DNA of 64,000 nt from Erythrobacter sp. SDW2 (GTDB taxonomy: Bacteria; Pseudomonadota; Alphaproteobacteria; Sphingomonadales; Sphingomonadaceae): positions 248,001 to 312,000 of the forward strand of contig NZ_CP090370.1 of the NCBI RefSeq assembly GCF_021431965.1, written 5' to 3'. Positions within the stretch are counted from its first letter, which is position 1; each line of letters opens with the position of its first letter. The position numbers and the translations under genes were made by a program. The notes below the pieces were generated by a model. That model was not told where the DNA came from, made no database searches, and saw only the letters and a program-made list of their open reading frames with translations. Below, piece by piece: positions 1-15,859 of this stretch.

Positions 1-261
1 GATGCGATCATGCTCCATGCCGCGCTGCAGGCGAAGGCGAAGGGCAAGGAAGGCTTCACCATGCTGATCGTGCTGCCGCAGCGGCAGGACAGCGATTACT
101 ATTATGTGCCGGTCACCGTCGGTTTCACCCGGTTCGTAAATCAGGGCGAGGACGGCGCCGACGAGACGCTGTTCATCCCGGCCCAGGCGGTGATCGACGA
201 ACTCTCGCCGGTGATCCCCTCCCCCGAAGAACTGAAGGCGCGCAAGGCCAAGCGCAAGTAA
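1..261 (+). CDS. Hypothetical protein, 3' part (probably truncated by window edge)
   Basis: The reading frame is open to the first base and stops at TAA 259-261, so this is probably the C-terminal end of a longer gene. Internal ATGs occur at 10 and 61. The one at 61 has a purine-rich AAGGAAGG stretch about 7 bases upstream, so a 66-residue protein starting there is possible. The peptide has a Tyr-rich strand (SDYYYVPVTVGF) and ends in a Lys/Arg-rich tail (ELKARKAKRK). I do not recognise a family and assign no function. The next gene starts about 80 bases downstream on the same strand. Confidence 0.5.
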   Translation, partial: DAIMLHAALQAKAKGKEGFTMLIVLPQRQDSDYYYVPVTVGFTRFVNQGEDGADETLFIPAQAVIDELSPVIPSPEELKARKAKRK

Positions 262-338
262 GGCCCAAGGCGACTAAAGGGTTGCGCCGGAAGCGCTAAC
301 TTCGCACTCTCCCCGCCTCAGTCGGAGGGGAGAGGACG

Positions 339-1469
339 ATGGACGACAGCGCATTCGTGAGAGTGGTGGAAGAGGCGGCGCTACCCGGTGCCGCCTGCAT
401 CATCGTGGACCGCGACGGCACGCGCTATGCCCGCGCCTTCGGCCATGCCGATGCGATCCGCGGCACGCCGATGGCGCTCGACACGCCTTGCCAGATCGCG
501 TCGATGACCAAGGCGCTGGTCTCGGTCGCGGCGATGCAGCTGGTTGAGCAGGGCAAGCTGTCGCTCGATGGCCCGGTCGGCGACGTCTTGCCCGATCTTG
601 CCGATGCGCAGGTGCTCGAAGGGTTCGACGAGAGCGGCGCGCCGCAGCTCCGCCCGGCCGCTCGCCCGGTCACTCTGCGGCACCTGCTGACCCACACCGC
701 GGGGCTGGGCTATTTCTTCATCCATCCGGAAATCCTGCGCTATTTCGCTTACGTCGGTATGCCAGAGCCGGGTTCGCTGGCGAGCCTCCGGATGCCGCTG
801 ATGTTCGATCCCGGCGACAAATGGGAATATTCGGTCAGCACCGACTACACGGGCCTCGCAATCGAGGCGGCGAGCGGGAAGCAGCTCGGAGACTATTTTG
901 CCGAGAACATCTTTGCCCCGCTCGGCATGACCGATACCGGCTTCCGCCCCGAACTGGCCGATCACGCCGCCACGGTCCATCGGCGCAAGGAAGGCGGCGG
1001 GTTCGAGGCTGCCCCGATGATCCTGGGCGGCGGCGAATATCAGAGCGGCGGCGGGGGGCTGACCTCGACCGCGCCAGATTATGCCCGCTTCCTGCAGGCG
1101 ATCCTGCGGCGCGGCGAACTCGACGGCAATCGGATCCTGAGCGAGGCAAGCATCGCCGAACTCAGCCGCAACCAGATCGGCGACATTCGCGCCGGCTACA
1201 TGGGCTCGGCCATGCCCGAACTCGCCGCGCCGTTCGACAATTTCCCCGACCAGCACACCGGCTGGAGCCTGGCCTTCCTGATCAATCCCGAGCGCGGCCC
1301 CAATGGCCGCTCGCCGGGGAGCCTTGCCTGGGCCGGGATCTTCAACAGCTACTACTGGATCGACCCGAGCGAAGGCGTGGCCGGGGTGTTTGTCTCGCAG
1401 ATGGCCCCCTTCGGCGATCCCGGTGCGCTCGAAGCCTTCGGGGCACTGGAGCGGTTGGCCTATAGCTAA
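339..1469 (+). CDS. Serine hydrolase, class C beta-lactamase/family VIII esterase fold
   Basis: A 376-residue protein of the class C beta-lactamase-like (PF00144) superfamily, which includes esterases, D-aminopeptidases and lactamases. The nucleophile motif S-x-x-K is SMTK at residues 55-58 and is followed by a hydrophobic helix. The second motif, normally Y-x-N, is Y164-S-V here, so Asn is replaced. A conserved LLTHTAGLGY segment lies near residue 116, and HTGWSLAFLINPE and a WAGIFNSYYWIDP stretch resemble family VIII esterases. No signal peptide is visible, which favours a cytoplasmic esterase over a periplasmic lactamase. The ATG at 339 follows a GGAGGGGAGAGGA purine tract that would serve as ribosome binding site. 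Substrate unknown. It converges with rpoC across a shared terminator. Confidence 0.85.
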   Translation: MDDSAFVRVVEEAALPGAACIIVDRDGTRYARAFGHADAIRGTPMALDTPCQIASMTKALVSVAAMQLVEQGKLSLDGPVGDVLPDLADAQVLEGFDESGAPQLRPAARPVTLRHLLTHTAGLGYFFIHPEILRYFAYVGMPEPGSLASLRMPLMFDPGDKWEYSVSTDYTGLAIEAASGKQLGDYFAENIFAPLGMTDTGFRPELADHAATVHRRKEGGGFEAAPMILGGGEYQSGGGGLTSTAPDYARFLQAILRRGELDGNRILSEASIAELSRNQIGDIRAGYMGSAMPELAAPFDNFPDQHTGWSLAFLINPERGPNGRSPGSLAWAGIFNSYYWIDPSEGVAGVFVSQMAPFGDPGALEAFGALERLAYS

Positions 1470-1487
1470 GCCCTTGCTTGCAAAGAA

Positions 1488-1520
1488 AACCCCGCCGGAA
1501 GCGATCCTTCCGGCGGGGTT
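1488..1520. terminator. Bidirectional rho-independent terminator (serine hydrolase / rpoC)
   Basis: A perfect 14-bp stem (AACCCCGCCGGAAG with its complement) closes a 5-base loop. It is flanked by A-rich sequence on the left and TTTCTCGT on the right, so it can end both the plus-strand hydrolase and the minus-strand rpoC transcript, which stops at 1544. Confidence 0.9.
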
Positions 1521-1543
1521 TCTCGTGTCAGTGAGTGTCAGGC

Positions 1544-5842
<4,299 letters not shown>

Positions 5843-5913
5843 GGCGTTTCTTCGGTTCCTGTGCGCCTTGCGGCGGCTTCTCAATTCTGTGTTCGGGCGG
5901 CGGACGGTTGCGG

Positions 5914-6708
5914 TCAGGTCATTCCGGATATCAGCGGCGGGATGGCGATCGGCGGTCGATCGGGCAGGTTGTCGGCATCGAGCGGGTGTGGCAGCTGCCC
6001 CAGCGGATCGCGCCTGGTCGAGCGATCCTTGCGCAGCAGCGTTACCTCGACCAGCTCGAGCAGCTCGCCCTCGCGGGTGCGCAGCGGCTGCGCGAGGTTG
6101 TTGGCGTGCAGGTGGACGACATCGAAATGGCGCGCCAGGCGGCGGATCACCGGGCCCATCACCAGCCGGCCGAAATCGGTCGCCAGTGCATCGAGATGGT
6201 GCAGTTCCAGCACGATCACGCGAAACCGTTTGAGCAGAGCATCGCTGGTCTGCGCCAGCGCGAGCCATTCGTGCCCTTCGATATCCATCTGCAGCAGCAG
6301 ATCGTCCGAACCGGGAGCCTTGGCTGAGACCCAGTCACCCAGGGTGATGGTGTCGCCATGGCTGTCGATCCCGATGAATCTGGCTTCGAAGTCGTTGGCT
6401 GGATCGACCAGCGGCGAAGAGGCAATCGAGCCATCGGCCTGGAAGCTTTTCATGCCGCGGGCGATACAGTCGCGTTCGAACTCGGCGGTGGTATCGACAC
6501 CCGGCGAGAATACCGCGGCGATGCCGTCGAGATCGTCGGGCACCAGATAGCCGCCGTCATGCGCTGCCCCCAGACGGATCAGCGCATGCTCGGTCTGCAC
6601 CGGATGCAGGCCGGCCAGCACGGCACGCAAGGCCGCGCCATCCGGCTCGCGCCGGAGAACGTAGCCCTGTGAACCGGCCAGATTTCGGATCGTCCTGCTG
6701 ATACGCAT
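5914..6708 (-). CDS. FkbM-family-like methyltransferase located between rpoB and rpoC
   Basis: About 264 residues, resembling FkbM-type SAM-dependent O-methyltransferases. The C-terminal half contains [15 protein letters not shown] (about residues 135-150), the acidic loop typical of the family, preceded by [15 protein letters not shown] and followed by [10 protein letters not shown]. The N-terminal motif [12 protein letters not shown] is also family-like. The ATG at 6708 is preferred; a GTG one codon upstream overlaps the GGAG that could act as ribosome binding site. The gene is co-oriented with rpoB (51 bases upstream) and rpoC (71 bases downstream) and would be co-transcribed with both. 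Substrate unknown: many relatives methylate glycans or lipids, but a ribosome or polymerase target cannot be excluded from position alone. Confidence 0.75.
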   Translation of the reverse strand: MRISRTIRNLAGSQGYVLRREPDGAALRAVLAGLHPVQTEHALIRLGAAHDGGYLVPDDLDGIAAVFSPGVDTTAEFERDCIARGMKSFQADGSIASSPLVDPANDFEARFIGIDSHGDTITLGDWVSAKAPGSDDLLLQMDIEGHEWLALAQTSDALLKRFRVIVLELHHLDALATDFGRLVMGPVIRRLARHFDVVHLHANNLAQPLRTREGELLELVEVTLLRKDRSTRRDPLGQLPHPLDADNLPDRPPIAIPPLISGMT

Positions 6709-6759
6709 CACTCCGTGCCTGCCCCGTCCCGAAGGCCGAGGCAGATCACATCCTCCTGG

Positions 6760-10941
<4,182 letters not shown>

Positions 10942-11134
10942 GGAGGAGTGTCGCCTCTTCTCGTGCTGCGCCGGACGCGCAAACGGCGGCCCGGCAGGAA
11001 AATCTCATGTCGAACGCGAGAGGGATCCTAACCGGGACGCGAAAAGGCCGCAGCTCGGGCGCACCGATTCCCGGCGGCACTGCTGCAGCACACTCAAAGC
11101 GTCGCGATTATGGAGCCCGCTGCTTCCATTCCTT

Positions 11135-11175
11135 GACCGATTCCCGCGCATGAATCGGTCTTGCTCGAAGCGAGC
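11135..11175 (-). promoter_or_regulatory. Structured 5' leader of rpoB (two hairpins)
   Basis: Between the inferred rpoB transcription start (about 11180) and the rpoB ATG there are about 240 untranslated bases. Two perfect short inverted repeats lie at its 5' end: GCTCG/CGAGC at 11163-11175 with a 3-base loop, and GACCGATT/AATCGGTC at 11135-11160 with a 10-base loop. The remaining leader (10942-11134) holds no gene I can support. A regulatory role is inference from length and structure. Confidence 0.4.
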
Positions 11176-11186
11176 GGTCGGGGGCG

Positions 11187-11215
11187 CATATAGGTAGGCA
11201 GGGGCAAGGGGTCAA
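11187..11215 (-). promoter_or_regulatory. Sigma70-type promoter for rpoB-(FkbM)-rpoC
   Basis: On the minus strand TTGACC (11215-11210) and TATATG (11192-11187) are separated by exactly 17 bases. The -35 element overlaps the tetR stop codon. This is the best promoter match in the 270-base gap upstream of rpoB and supports independent transcription of rpoBC from rplJL. Confidence 0.7.
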
Positions 11216-11832
11216 GCGCGGTCGGCGGGACTGCGGCCAAGGCCGAAGGTCAGGCCGACGACCGACCGGATCAGCGCCGGATCGTTCGCGACTTGCCCCG
11301 AAAGGATAAGGTTGGCCAGCCCGTGAACCAGCGACCAGGCATGGATCGCGGCGCTCGCCCGGTCGCTGCCGGGTTCGAGCTGCGGAAGCACGCTGGAGAT
11401 CCCGGCCTGAAGCTGCCGGAACGCCTCGTTGTCGTCGCTTGAGGCGTCGGCCATGTCGGGACCCGGCTTGCAGGCGAAGGTCACGGCAAACAGCGCCGGA
11501 TTGGCCACTGCCCACTCGACATAAGCGACCCCGGTTGCCTGGAACGCGGCATAGCCCCCGCCTGCGGCCGTGGCCGCCGTCAGCTGCGACTGGCCGAGCT
11601 GGCGAATGCCCTCCCTCGCCAAGGCATCGAGCAAGGCATCCTTGTTGGCGAAATGCCGATAGAGCGCCGTGGCGCTGACCCCCAGTTCCCGCGCGATGGC
11701 ACGCAACCCCAGATCGGGCACGTCCTGCGAGGCCAGTTTTTCAAGCCCCAGCGCAATCGCCGCCGCGCGCAGGTCGCCGTGGTGGTAGGCCTCGTCGGAT
11801 TTTATGTTGACAGTGTTATCATTAGCGGTCAT
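11212..11832 (-). CDS. TetR-family transcriptional regulator
   Basis: A 206-residue one-component repressor. The N-terminal TetR helix-turn-helix spans about residues 14-66 with the signature LGLRAIARELGVSATALYRHFANKDALLDAL. The C-terminal part is a variable ligand-binding all-alpha domain resembling the TetR_C_33/WHG group (VEWAVANPALFAVTF). The start is the ATG at 11832; no other start codon lies in the remaining upstream frame. The gene is divergent from the carotenoid oxygenase with only 48 bases between start codons, so it very likely controls that gene and itself. Its predicted -10 ends about 7 bases before the ATG, implying a leaderless or near-leaderless mRNA. Ligand unknown; an apocarotenoid or aromatic substrate of the neighbouring enzyme is a reasonable guess. 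Confidence 0.88.
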   Translation of the reverse strand: MTANDNTVNIKSDEAYHHGDLRAAAIALGLEKLASQDVPDLGLRAIARELGVSATALYRHFANKDALLDALAREGIRQLGQSQLTAATAAGGGYAAFQATGVAYVEWAVANPALFAVTFACKPGPDMADASSDDNEAFRQLQAGISSVLPQLEPGSDRASAAIHAWSLVHGLANLILSGQVANDPALIRSVVGLTFGLGRSPADRA

Positions 11833-11840
11833 GTTAACAT
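11807..11840. promoter_or_regulatory. tetR / carotenoid oxygenase operator region with perfect palindrome
   Basis: The perfect palindrome ATGTTAACAT occupies 11831-11840, overlapping the tetR -10 and the base region of its ATG. A good TTGACA (-35) for the plus-strand oxygenase is at 11807-11812; 17 bases later is CATGTT, a weak -10 that overlaps the palindrome. A partly matching outer pair (TTTATG / CATAAA) flanks the region. The arrangement fits a TetR operator blocking both promoters. That TetR binds here is inference. Confidence 0.55.
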
Positions 11841-11867
11841 CATAAACATTCCGACTCGTTGCTGCAA
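11839..11867 (-). promoter_or_regulatory. Promoter of tetR
   Basis: On the minus strand TTGCAG (11867-11862), a 17-base spacer and TATGAT (11844-11839). The expected transcription start at about 11832 coincides with the A of the tetR ATG, and no ribosome binding site is visible. Confidence 0.6.
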
Positions 11868-11880
11868 GGGAGCAAGGGCC

Positions 11881-13326
11881 ATGGCCAGCGTTATCGAGAA
11901 GACCATCCGTTCCGCCGTCACCAAGGGCGTCCTCACCGTCGCCGATTTCAACCGCAAGCGGCTGCGTGAACCAGCTGGCGGGCACCCCTATCTGACCGGA
12001 CTGCACACGCCGATGACCGAGGAAGTGACGCTGAGCGAGCTCACTGTCGATGGCGAGATCCCGGCGCAGCTTGACGGGCGCTACCTGCGCATCGGGCCGA
12101 ACCCGGTGACCCCGCCCGATCCGGGCAGCTATCACTGGTTCGTCGGCGACGGCATGGCCCATGGCGTGCGGATCAGGGATGGCAAGGCCGAATGGTACCG
12201 CAACCGCTGGATCCGCTCCAACGCGGTCAGCGACGCGCTGGGCGAGCCGCGCAAGCCCGGCACCCGCAAGCCCCGGACAGACAATGCCAACACCAATATC
12301 GTCGGCATCAATGGGCGGACCTATGCGATTGTCGAAGCGGGCGGCAATCCGGTGGAGCTCGACGATACGCTGGAGACCATCGCCCACAACCCGTTCGACG
12401 GCACGCTGCAGAACAGCTTCTCCGCCCACCCGCATCTGGACCCGGCGACCGGCGAGATGCACGCGATCTGCTATGACGTGCAGCAGCCCGAAACGGTCTG
12501 GCACACGGTGGTGGATAGCCACGGCAAGGTCGTCCGCGAGGAACCGATCCCGGTGAAGGACGGACCCTCGATCCACGATTGCCAGATCACCGAGAACTAT
12601 GTGCTGGTGTTCGACCTGCCCGCCGTGTTCTCGATGAAGCGACTGGTGGCGGGCTACAGCTTTCCGCTGCATTGGGACCCGGCCCACGGCACAAGGCTCG
12701 GCCTGCTGCCGCGCAATGGCAAGGGCGAAGACACCATCTGGTGCACCATCGACGAGCCTTGTTACGTCTATCACCCGGCCAATGCCTATGAGACAGCCGA
12801 CGGTAAGGTCGTGGTCGATGTGGTGGTGCACGAGAGCACCTATGACAGTTCGCCGCACGGCCCCGGCGGCAAGTGGATCCGGTTCGAACGCTGGGTCGCC
12901 GATCCAGCGGCGCGGCATGTCGAGCGGACAGTGCTGCACAATCGGGCGCAGGAATTCCCGCGCTATGACGAGCGGCGCAGCTGCCAGCCCTATCGCTATG
13001 CCTATTGCGTCGGCCTGGCCGAGCGCGAAGGGCTCGACATGGGCGGGACGCAGCTGTTCAAGCACGATCTCGAAGCCGGCACCACCGAAGTGCGCGAACT
13101 GGGCGCGGACCGGCATCCGGGCGAGTTCGTGTTCGTGCCCCGCTCGCCCGATGCAGTGGAGGATGATGGCTGGTTGATCGGCCTCGTGATCGATGCGGCG
13201 AAGGACACGACCGAGCTGCAGATTCTCAAGGCCAACGACTTCACCGGCGCGCCGCAAGCGGTGATCCATATCCCCCACCGCATCCCGCCCGGCTTCCATG
13301 GCAACTGGGTCCCCAGCGCCAGCTGA
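11881..13326 (+). CDS. Carotenoid/lignostilbene cleavage dioxygenase (RPE65 family)
   Basis: A 481-residue non-heme Fe(II) oxygenase of the carotenoid cleavage/lignostilbene dioxygenase family (PF03055), which splits a C=C bond of a carotenoid, apocarotenoid or stilbene to give two aldehydes. All four iron-ligand histidines are visible in context: H183 (SAHPHLDP), H232 (SIHDCQIT), H298 (YVYHPANAYE) and H473 (FHGNWV), the last near the C-terminus as usual. Length is typical (about 480). The ATG at 11881 follows an AAGGGAGCAAGGG ribosome binding site. No signal peptide. It is expressed divergently from tetR and is followed by a strong terminator, so it is monocistronic. The substrate cannot be told from sequence. 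Confidence 0.92.
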   Translation: MASVIEKTIRSAVTKGVLTVADFNRKRLREPAGGHPYLTGLHTPMTEEVTLSELTVDGEIPAQLDGRYLRIGPNPVTPPDPGSYHWFVGDGMAHGVRIRDGKAEWYRNRWIRSNAVSDALGEPRKPGTRKPRTDNANTNIVGINGRTYAIVEAGGNPVELDDTLETIAHNPFDGTLQNSFSAHPHLDPATGEMHAICYDVQQPETVWHTVVDSHGKVVREEPIPVKDGPSIHDCQITENYVLVFDLPAVFSMKRLVAGYSFPLHWDPAHGTRLGLLPRNGKGEDTIWCTIDEPCYVYHPANAYETADGKVVVDVVVHESTYDSSPHGPGGKWIRFERWVADPAARHVERTVLHNRAQEFPRYDERRSCQPYRYAYCVGLAEREGLDMGGTQLFKHDLEAGTTEVRELGADRHPGEFVFVPRSPDAVEDDGWLIGLVIDAAKDTTELQILKANDFTGAPQAVIHIPHRIPPGFHGNWVPSAS

Positions 13327-13372
13327 CGAGCATCCTCCCTCAGGGGCCAACCCCTCTCAAGACCCTGCCTCG

Positions 13373-13401
13373 AGCCCGCCCCGGTTTTCCGGTGGCGGGC
13401 T
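13373..13401 (+). terminator. Terminator after carotenoid oxygenase
   Basis: Stem AGCCCGCC/GGCGGGCT with a further CCGG/CCGG pairing inside around a TTTT loop, followed by TTCCGTTTG. Confidence 0.75.
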
Positions 13402-13512
13402 TTCCGTTTGCTCCTACTCGACAAACGACTTACCGTTTTTCAATATTATTGATTGACGATATAATGGCCACGGCATATTGAGTTTCGATATCAACCTGAA
13501 TGGAGATTCGAA

Positions 13513-13566
13513 ATGCAACGGCTTTCTACCGCGCCTGCTTCATGGCCCGTCTTCCCATGGAACTGA
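13513..13566 (+). CDS. Possible 17-residue leader peptide upstream of DUF2975
   Basis: A short frame MQRLSTAPASWPVFPWN with a GGAGATTCGAA ribosome-binding context immediately before its ATG. Its TGA (13564-13566) overlaps the DUF2975 start at 13557 in another frame, an arrangement that would allow translational coupling. It may also be chance; there is no homology support. Confidence 0.3.
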   Translation: MQRLSTAPASWPVFPWN

Positions 13567-14090
13567 CGCCACGCCCCGCGGCTGGGCGCCGCGATGCCCT
13601 CTTGGCTGTCGTCGGTTGGATGCTCACCATTATGCTCTGGCTCAGCGCCCTCGCGGCGATTGTGGCCCTCTGCCTTATCCCGCTCAGCTATGCCAAGAAG
13701 GAAGTAGCCGGCCTGCAGCTCGTCGAGCAGCATTTCCCCACCATCGCCGCGATGCTCTTTCTGGCCGCCGTGGCGGCTACGTTAGGCTTCTTCTTAATTC
13801 GGCACTTGCGCAGGATCGTCGACAGCGTTGCGGTCGGCGATCCGTTCGCTCCAGCCAATGCCGATCGGCTGTCCGCGATGGCCTGGCTGACCCTTGCCTA
13901 CCAGGGGGTCCAGATCCTGCTGGCACCCTTGCTGATCTGGTGGGACGCTGCTCCGATGCGGGCCAATGTGCATCATGGCGACGATGGACTCTCGCTGGCG
14001 ACGATCGTCCTGGCGATGATCCTGTTCATCCTCGCCCGCGTGTTCCGCCATGGTGCGGCCATGCGCGAAGACCTCGAAGGGACTGTGTGA
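13557..14090 (+). CDS. DUF2975-family membrane protein
   Basis: An integral membrane protein with four hydrophobic segments (about residues 14-40, 55-75, 95-120 and 145-165 counted from 13557), resembling DUF2975 (PF11188) proteins such as B. subtilis YoaS. Between segments two and three it has the polar loop RHLRRIVDSVAVGDPFAPANADRL, characteristic of the family. The start is uncertain: the frame also has ATG at 13500 and 13542, none with a clear ribosome binding site. A short overlapping frame (13513-13566) with a good ribosome binding site ends just inside the ATG at 13557, which is why I chose that one (177 aa). The gene overlaps the following XRE regulator by one base. Function of the family is unknown. 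Confidence 0.7.
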   Translation: MELTPRPAAGRRDALLAVVGWMLTIMLWLSALAAIVALCLIPLSYAKKEVAGLQLVEQHFPTIAAMLFLAAVAATLGFFLIRHLRRIVDSVAVGDPFAPANADRLSAMAWLTLAYQGVQILLAPLLIWWDAAPMRANVHHGDDGLSLATIVLAMILFILARVFRHGAAMREDLEGTV

Positions 14091-14314
14091 TGCCGGCGGA
14101 TGAAGGAACCAACATCGTGGTCAGGCTAGACGATCTGCTCCACGCCCGCCGTATGACGCTGACCGAACTGGCCGAGCGGGTTGGCCTCACACTCGCCAAT
14201 CTGTCGATCCTCAAGACCGGCAAGGCCAGGGCAATCCGCTTCTCCACGCTTGAGGCGATCTGCCGCGAGCTGGAATGCCAGCCGGGCGATCTGCTGGGGT
14301 ATGCCCCGAAATGA
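14090..14314 (+). CDS. Small XRE-family (YozG-like) transcriptional regulator
   Basis: A 74-residue protein that is essentially one Cro/C1-type helix-turn-helix (about residues 12-68): VRLDDLLHARRMTLTELAERVG, then LTLANLSILKTGKARAIRFSTLEAICRELECQPGDLL. This is the HTH_26/YozG type, lacking any effector domain. The ATG overlaps the DUF2975 stop (TGATG), so the two are translationally coupled. DUF2975-XRE pairs are recurrent in bacteria (yoaS-yozG in Bacillus is the best known), but their role is unknown; membrane sequestration of the regulator by the DUF2975 protein is only a hypothesis. Confidence 0.85.
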   Translation: MPADEGTNIVVRLDDLLHARRMTLTELAERVGLTLANLSILKTGKARAIRFSTLEAICRELECQPGDLLGYAPK

Positions 14315-14324
14315 CCGCTTTCGC

Positions 14325-14352
14325 TTGACAGCAGCGCCCGAATCCTTAGAGG
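14325..14352 (+). promoter_or_regulatory. Candidate promoter and leader start for rplJ-rplL
   Basis: TTGACA at 14325-14330 is followed 15 bases later by TTAGAG, and then by a GC-rich hairpin (GCCCGCC/GGCGGGT around 14353-14374). It lies just after the XRE stop codon. The spacing is short, so the assignment is tentative. The remaining leader up to 14609 (about 230 bases) holds no gene and would include any L10-binding autoregulatory RNA, which I could not define by eye. Confidence 0.4.
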
Positions 14353-14609
14353 CCCGCCCCCGAACGGCGGGTCTCTTCGATTCTGCGGTTCATCCGTCCG
14401 AGACAGTTGGTGAAGGCAATCTGGCCTTCTTAATTTCCAGCCTAGACGGGGAAACGAGTTTTCCGGCCCCCTCCATACAGGTGGCCATCTGGCGTGTATG
14501 CGCCCTCCTTCCCCATCATTGGACACAGTGCTGCGCCGCATGAGCGGCGGAGCGAATTGAGCCGGCCGTGCGGGAGCCATTTCGCCCGGTCATAGTGAAG
14601 GAGTATGGC

Positions 14610-15125
14610 ATGGATCGTTCGCAAAAAGCCGACGCGGTTGCCCAGCTCAATGCAGTCTTCAACGAGGCGGGCGTGGTGGTTGTCACCCGCAACCTCGGCC
14701 TGACGGTGGCCCAGTCCACCGACCTGCGCCTGAAGATGCGTGACGTTGGTGCTTCCTACAAGGTTGCGAAAAACCGTCTTGCCAAGATCGCCCTCAAGGA
14801 CACGGCTTACGAAGGCATGGCTGACATGCTGACGGGCCCGACCGCGATCGGTTATTCGACCGACCCGGTTGCTGCAGCCAAGGCTGCGGTGGACTTCGCC
14901 AAGACGAACGACAAGCTCGAGATCGTCGGCGGCGCAATGGGCGGTCAGGTGCTCGACGAAGCCGGGATCAAGGCGCTCGCCGCCCTTCCCAGCCTCGACG
15001 AGCTGCGCGCAAAGCTGGTGGGTCTCGTCAACGCCCCGGCGACCAAGGTCGCCCAGGTCGTCAACGCCCCCGCCGCCAAGCTCGCACGTGTGTTCGGTGC
15101 CTATGGCGCCAAGGACGCGGCGTAA
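14610..15125 (+). CDS. rplJ: 50S ribosomal protein L10
   Basis: The 171-residue L10 (uL10), which anchors L7/L12 dimers in the ribosomal stalk. The start [21 protein letters not shown] at 14610 has a perfect AAGGAG 6 bases upstream; an in-frame ATG at 14568 gives an unrelated extension. Typical features are [13 protein letters not shown], the RNA-binding stretch [16 protein letters not shown], and the C-terminal helix ([16 protein letters not shown]) that binds L7/L12. It is followed by rplL after 72 bases. Known family behaviour is autoregulation by L10-L12 binding to the mRNA leader. Confidence 0.97.
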   Translation: MDRSQKADAVAQLNAVFNEAGVVVVTRNLGLTVAQSTDLRLKMRDVGASYKVAKNRLAKIALKDTAYEGMADMLTGPTAIGYSTDPVAAAKAAVDFAKTNDKLEIVGGAMGGQVLDEAGIKALAALPSLDELRAKLVGLVNAPATKVAQVVNAPAAKLARVFGAYGAKDAA

Positions 15126-15197
15126 GCGGTTTTCGCAAGAACAGACATTCCACCGGGGCCAGCCACAAGCACCCCGACCATTATTGGAGTACGTACA

Positions 15198-15575
15198 ATG
15201 GCCGATATCAAGGCTCTCGTTGAAGAACTTTCGAAGCTGACCGTCCTCGAGGCAGCTGAACTCGCCAAGGCACTGGAAGAAGAGTGGGGCGTGAGCGCCG
15301 CCGCTGCTGTTGCTGTTGCCGGCCCGGCTGCTGGTGGTGGCGACGCTGCCCCGGTTGAAGAGAAGGACGAATTCGACGTCATTCTCACCGGCGACGGTGG
15401 CAAGAAGATCCAGGTCATCAAGGAAGTCCGCGCCATCACCGGCCTGGGCCTGACCGAAGCCAAGGCTCTCGTCGAAGGCGCGCCGAAGGCCGTCAAGGAA
15501 GGCGTCAACAAGGCCGAAGCAGAAGAAATCAAGAAGAAGATCGAAGAAGCCGGCGGCACCGTCGAGCTCAAGTAA
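15198..15575 (+). CDS. rplL: 50S ribosomal protein L7/L12
   Basis: The 125-residue stalk protein that recruits translational GTPases. It has the N-terminal dimerisation domain ([25 protein letters not shown], residues 3-28), an Ala/Gly-rich hinge (about 33-55), and the C-terminal factor-binding domain including [20 protein letters not shown] and [20 protein letters not shown] ribosome binding site lies upstream of the ATG. It ends with a strong terminator at 15645, so rplJ-rplL is a two-gene unit and does not read into rpoBC. Confidence 0.98.
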   Translation: MADIKALVEELSKLTVLEAAELAKALEEEWGVSAAAAVAVAGPAAGGGDAAPVEEKDEFDVILTGDGGKKIQVIKEVRAITGLGLTEAKALVEGAPKAVKEGVNKAEAEEIKKKIEEAGGTVELK

Positions 15576-15644
15576 GGGGCTCGCTCAGGCAAGCCATTGC
15601 CCGCAGGGGCGCTTACGCTTCGATCTCCCTCGCGAGATCACAGG

Positions 15645-15673
15645 AGGGCGGTGCCGCAAGGCGCCGCCCTTTT
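15645..15673 (+). terminator. Terminator of rplJ-rplL
   Basis: An 11-bp stem (AGGGCGGTGCC with GGCGCCGCCCT, one G-T wobble), GCAA loop and TTTT tail. The rest of the 284-base gap before the MATE gene shows nothing else I can support. Confidence 0.9.
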
Positions 15674-15859
15674 GGTTCGGGCCGTCAGATTTCGATTGGT
15701 CCTATCCCCCCGACCGCGGCCCCGCTGCCATAGCTGTGTCACGGTTTCTCCCCAGACACGCGTGCTGTGGCAAATGCGCCGCTGTGGGGGACTGAAGTTG
15801 CACCTGGGCCAGGGGATCGCTTCAAGCCGGGCTTCCTCGCGCCTATCCGGGACGGCTTT

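Noticed and set aside
11212-13350. A 712-codon minus-strand frame including tetR
   Set aside because: Only its last 206 codons are TetR; the rest is antisense to the carotenoid oxygenase, whose four Fe-His motifs are on the plus strand.
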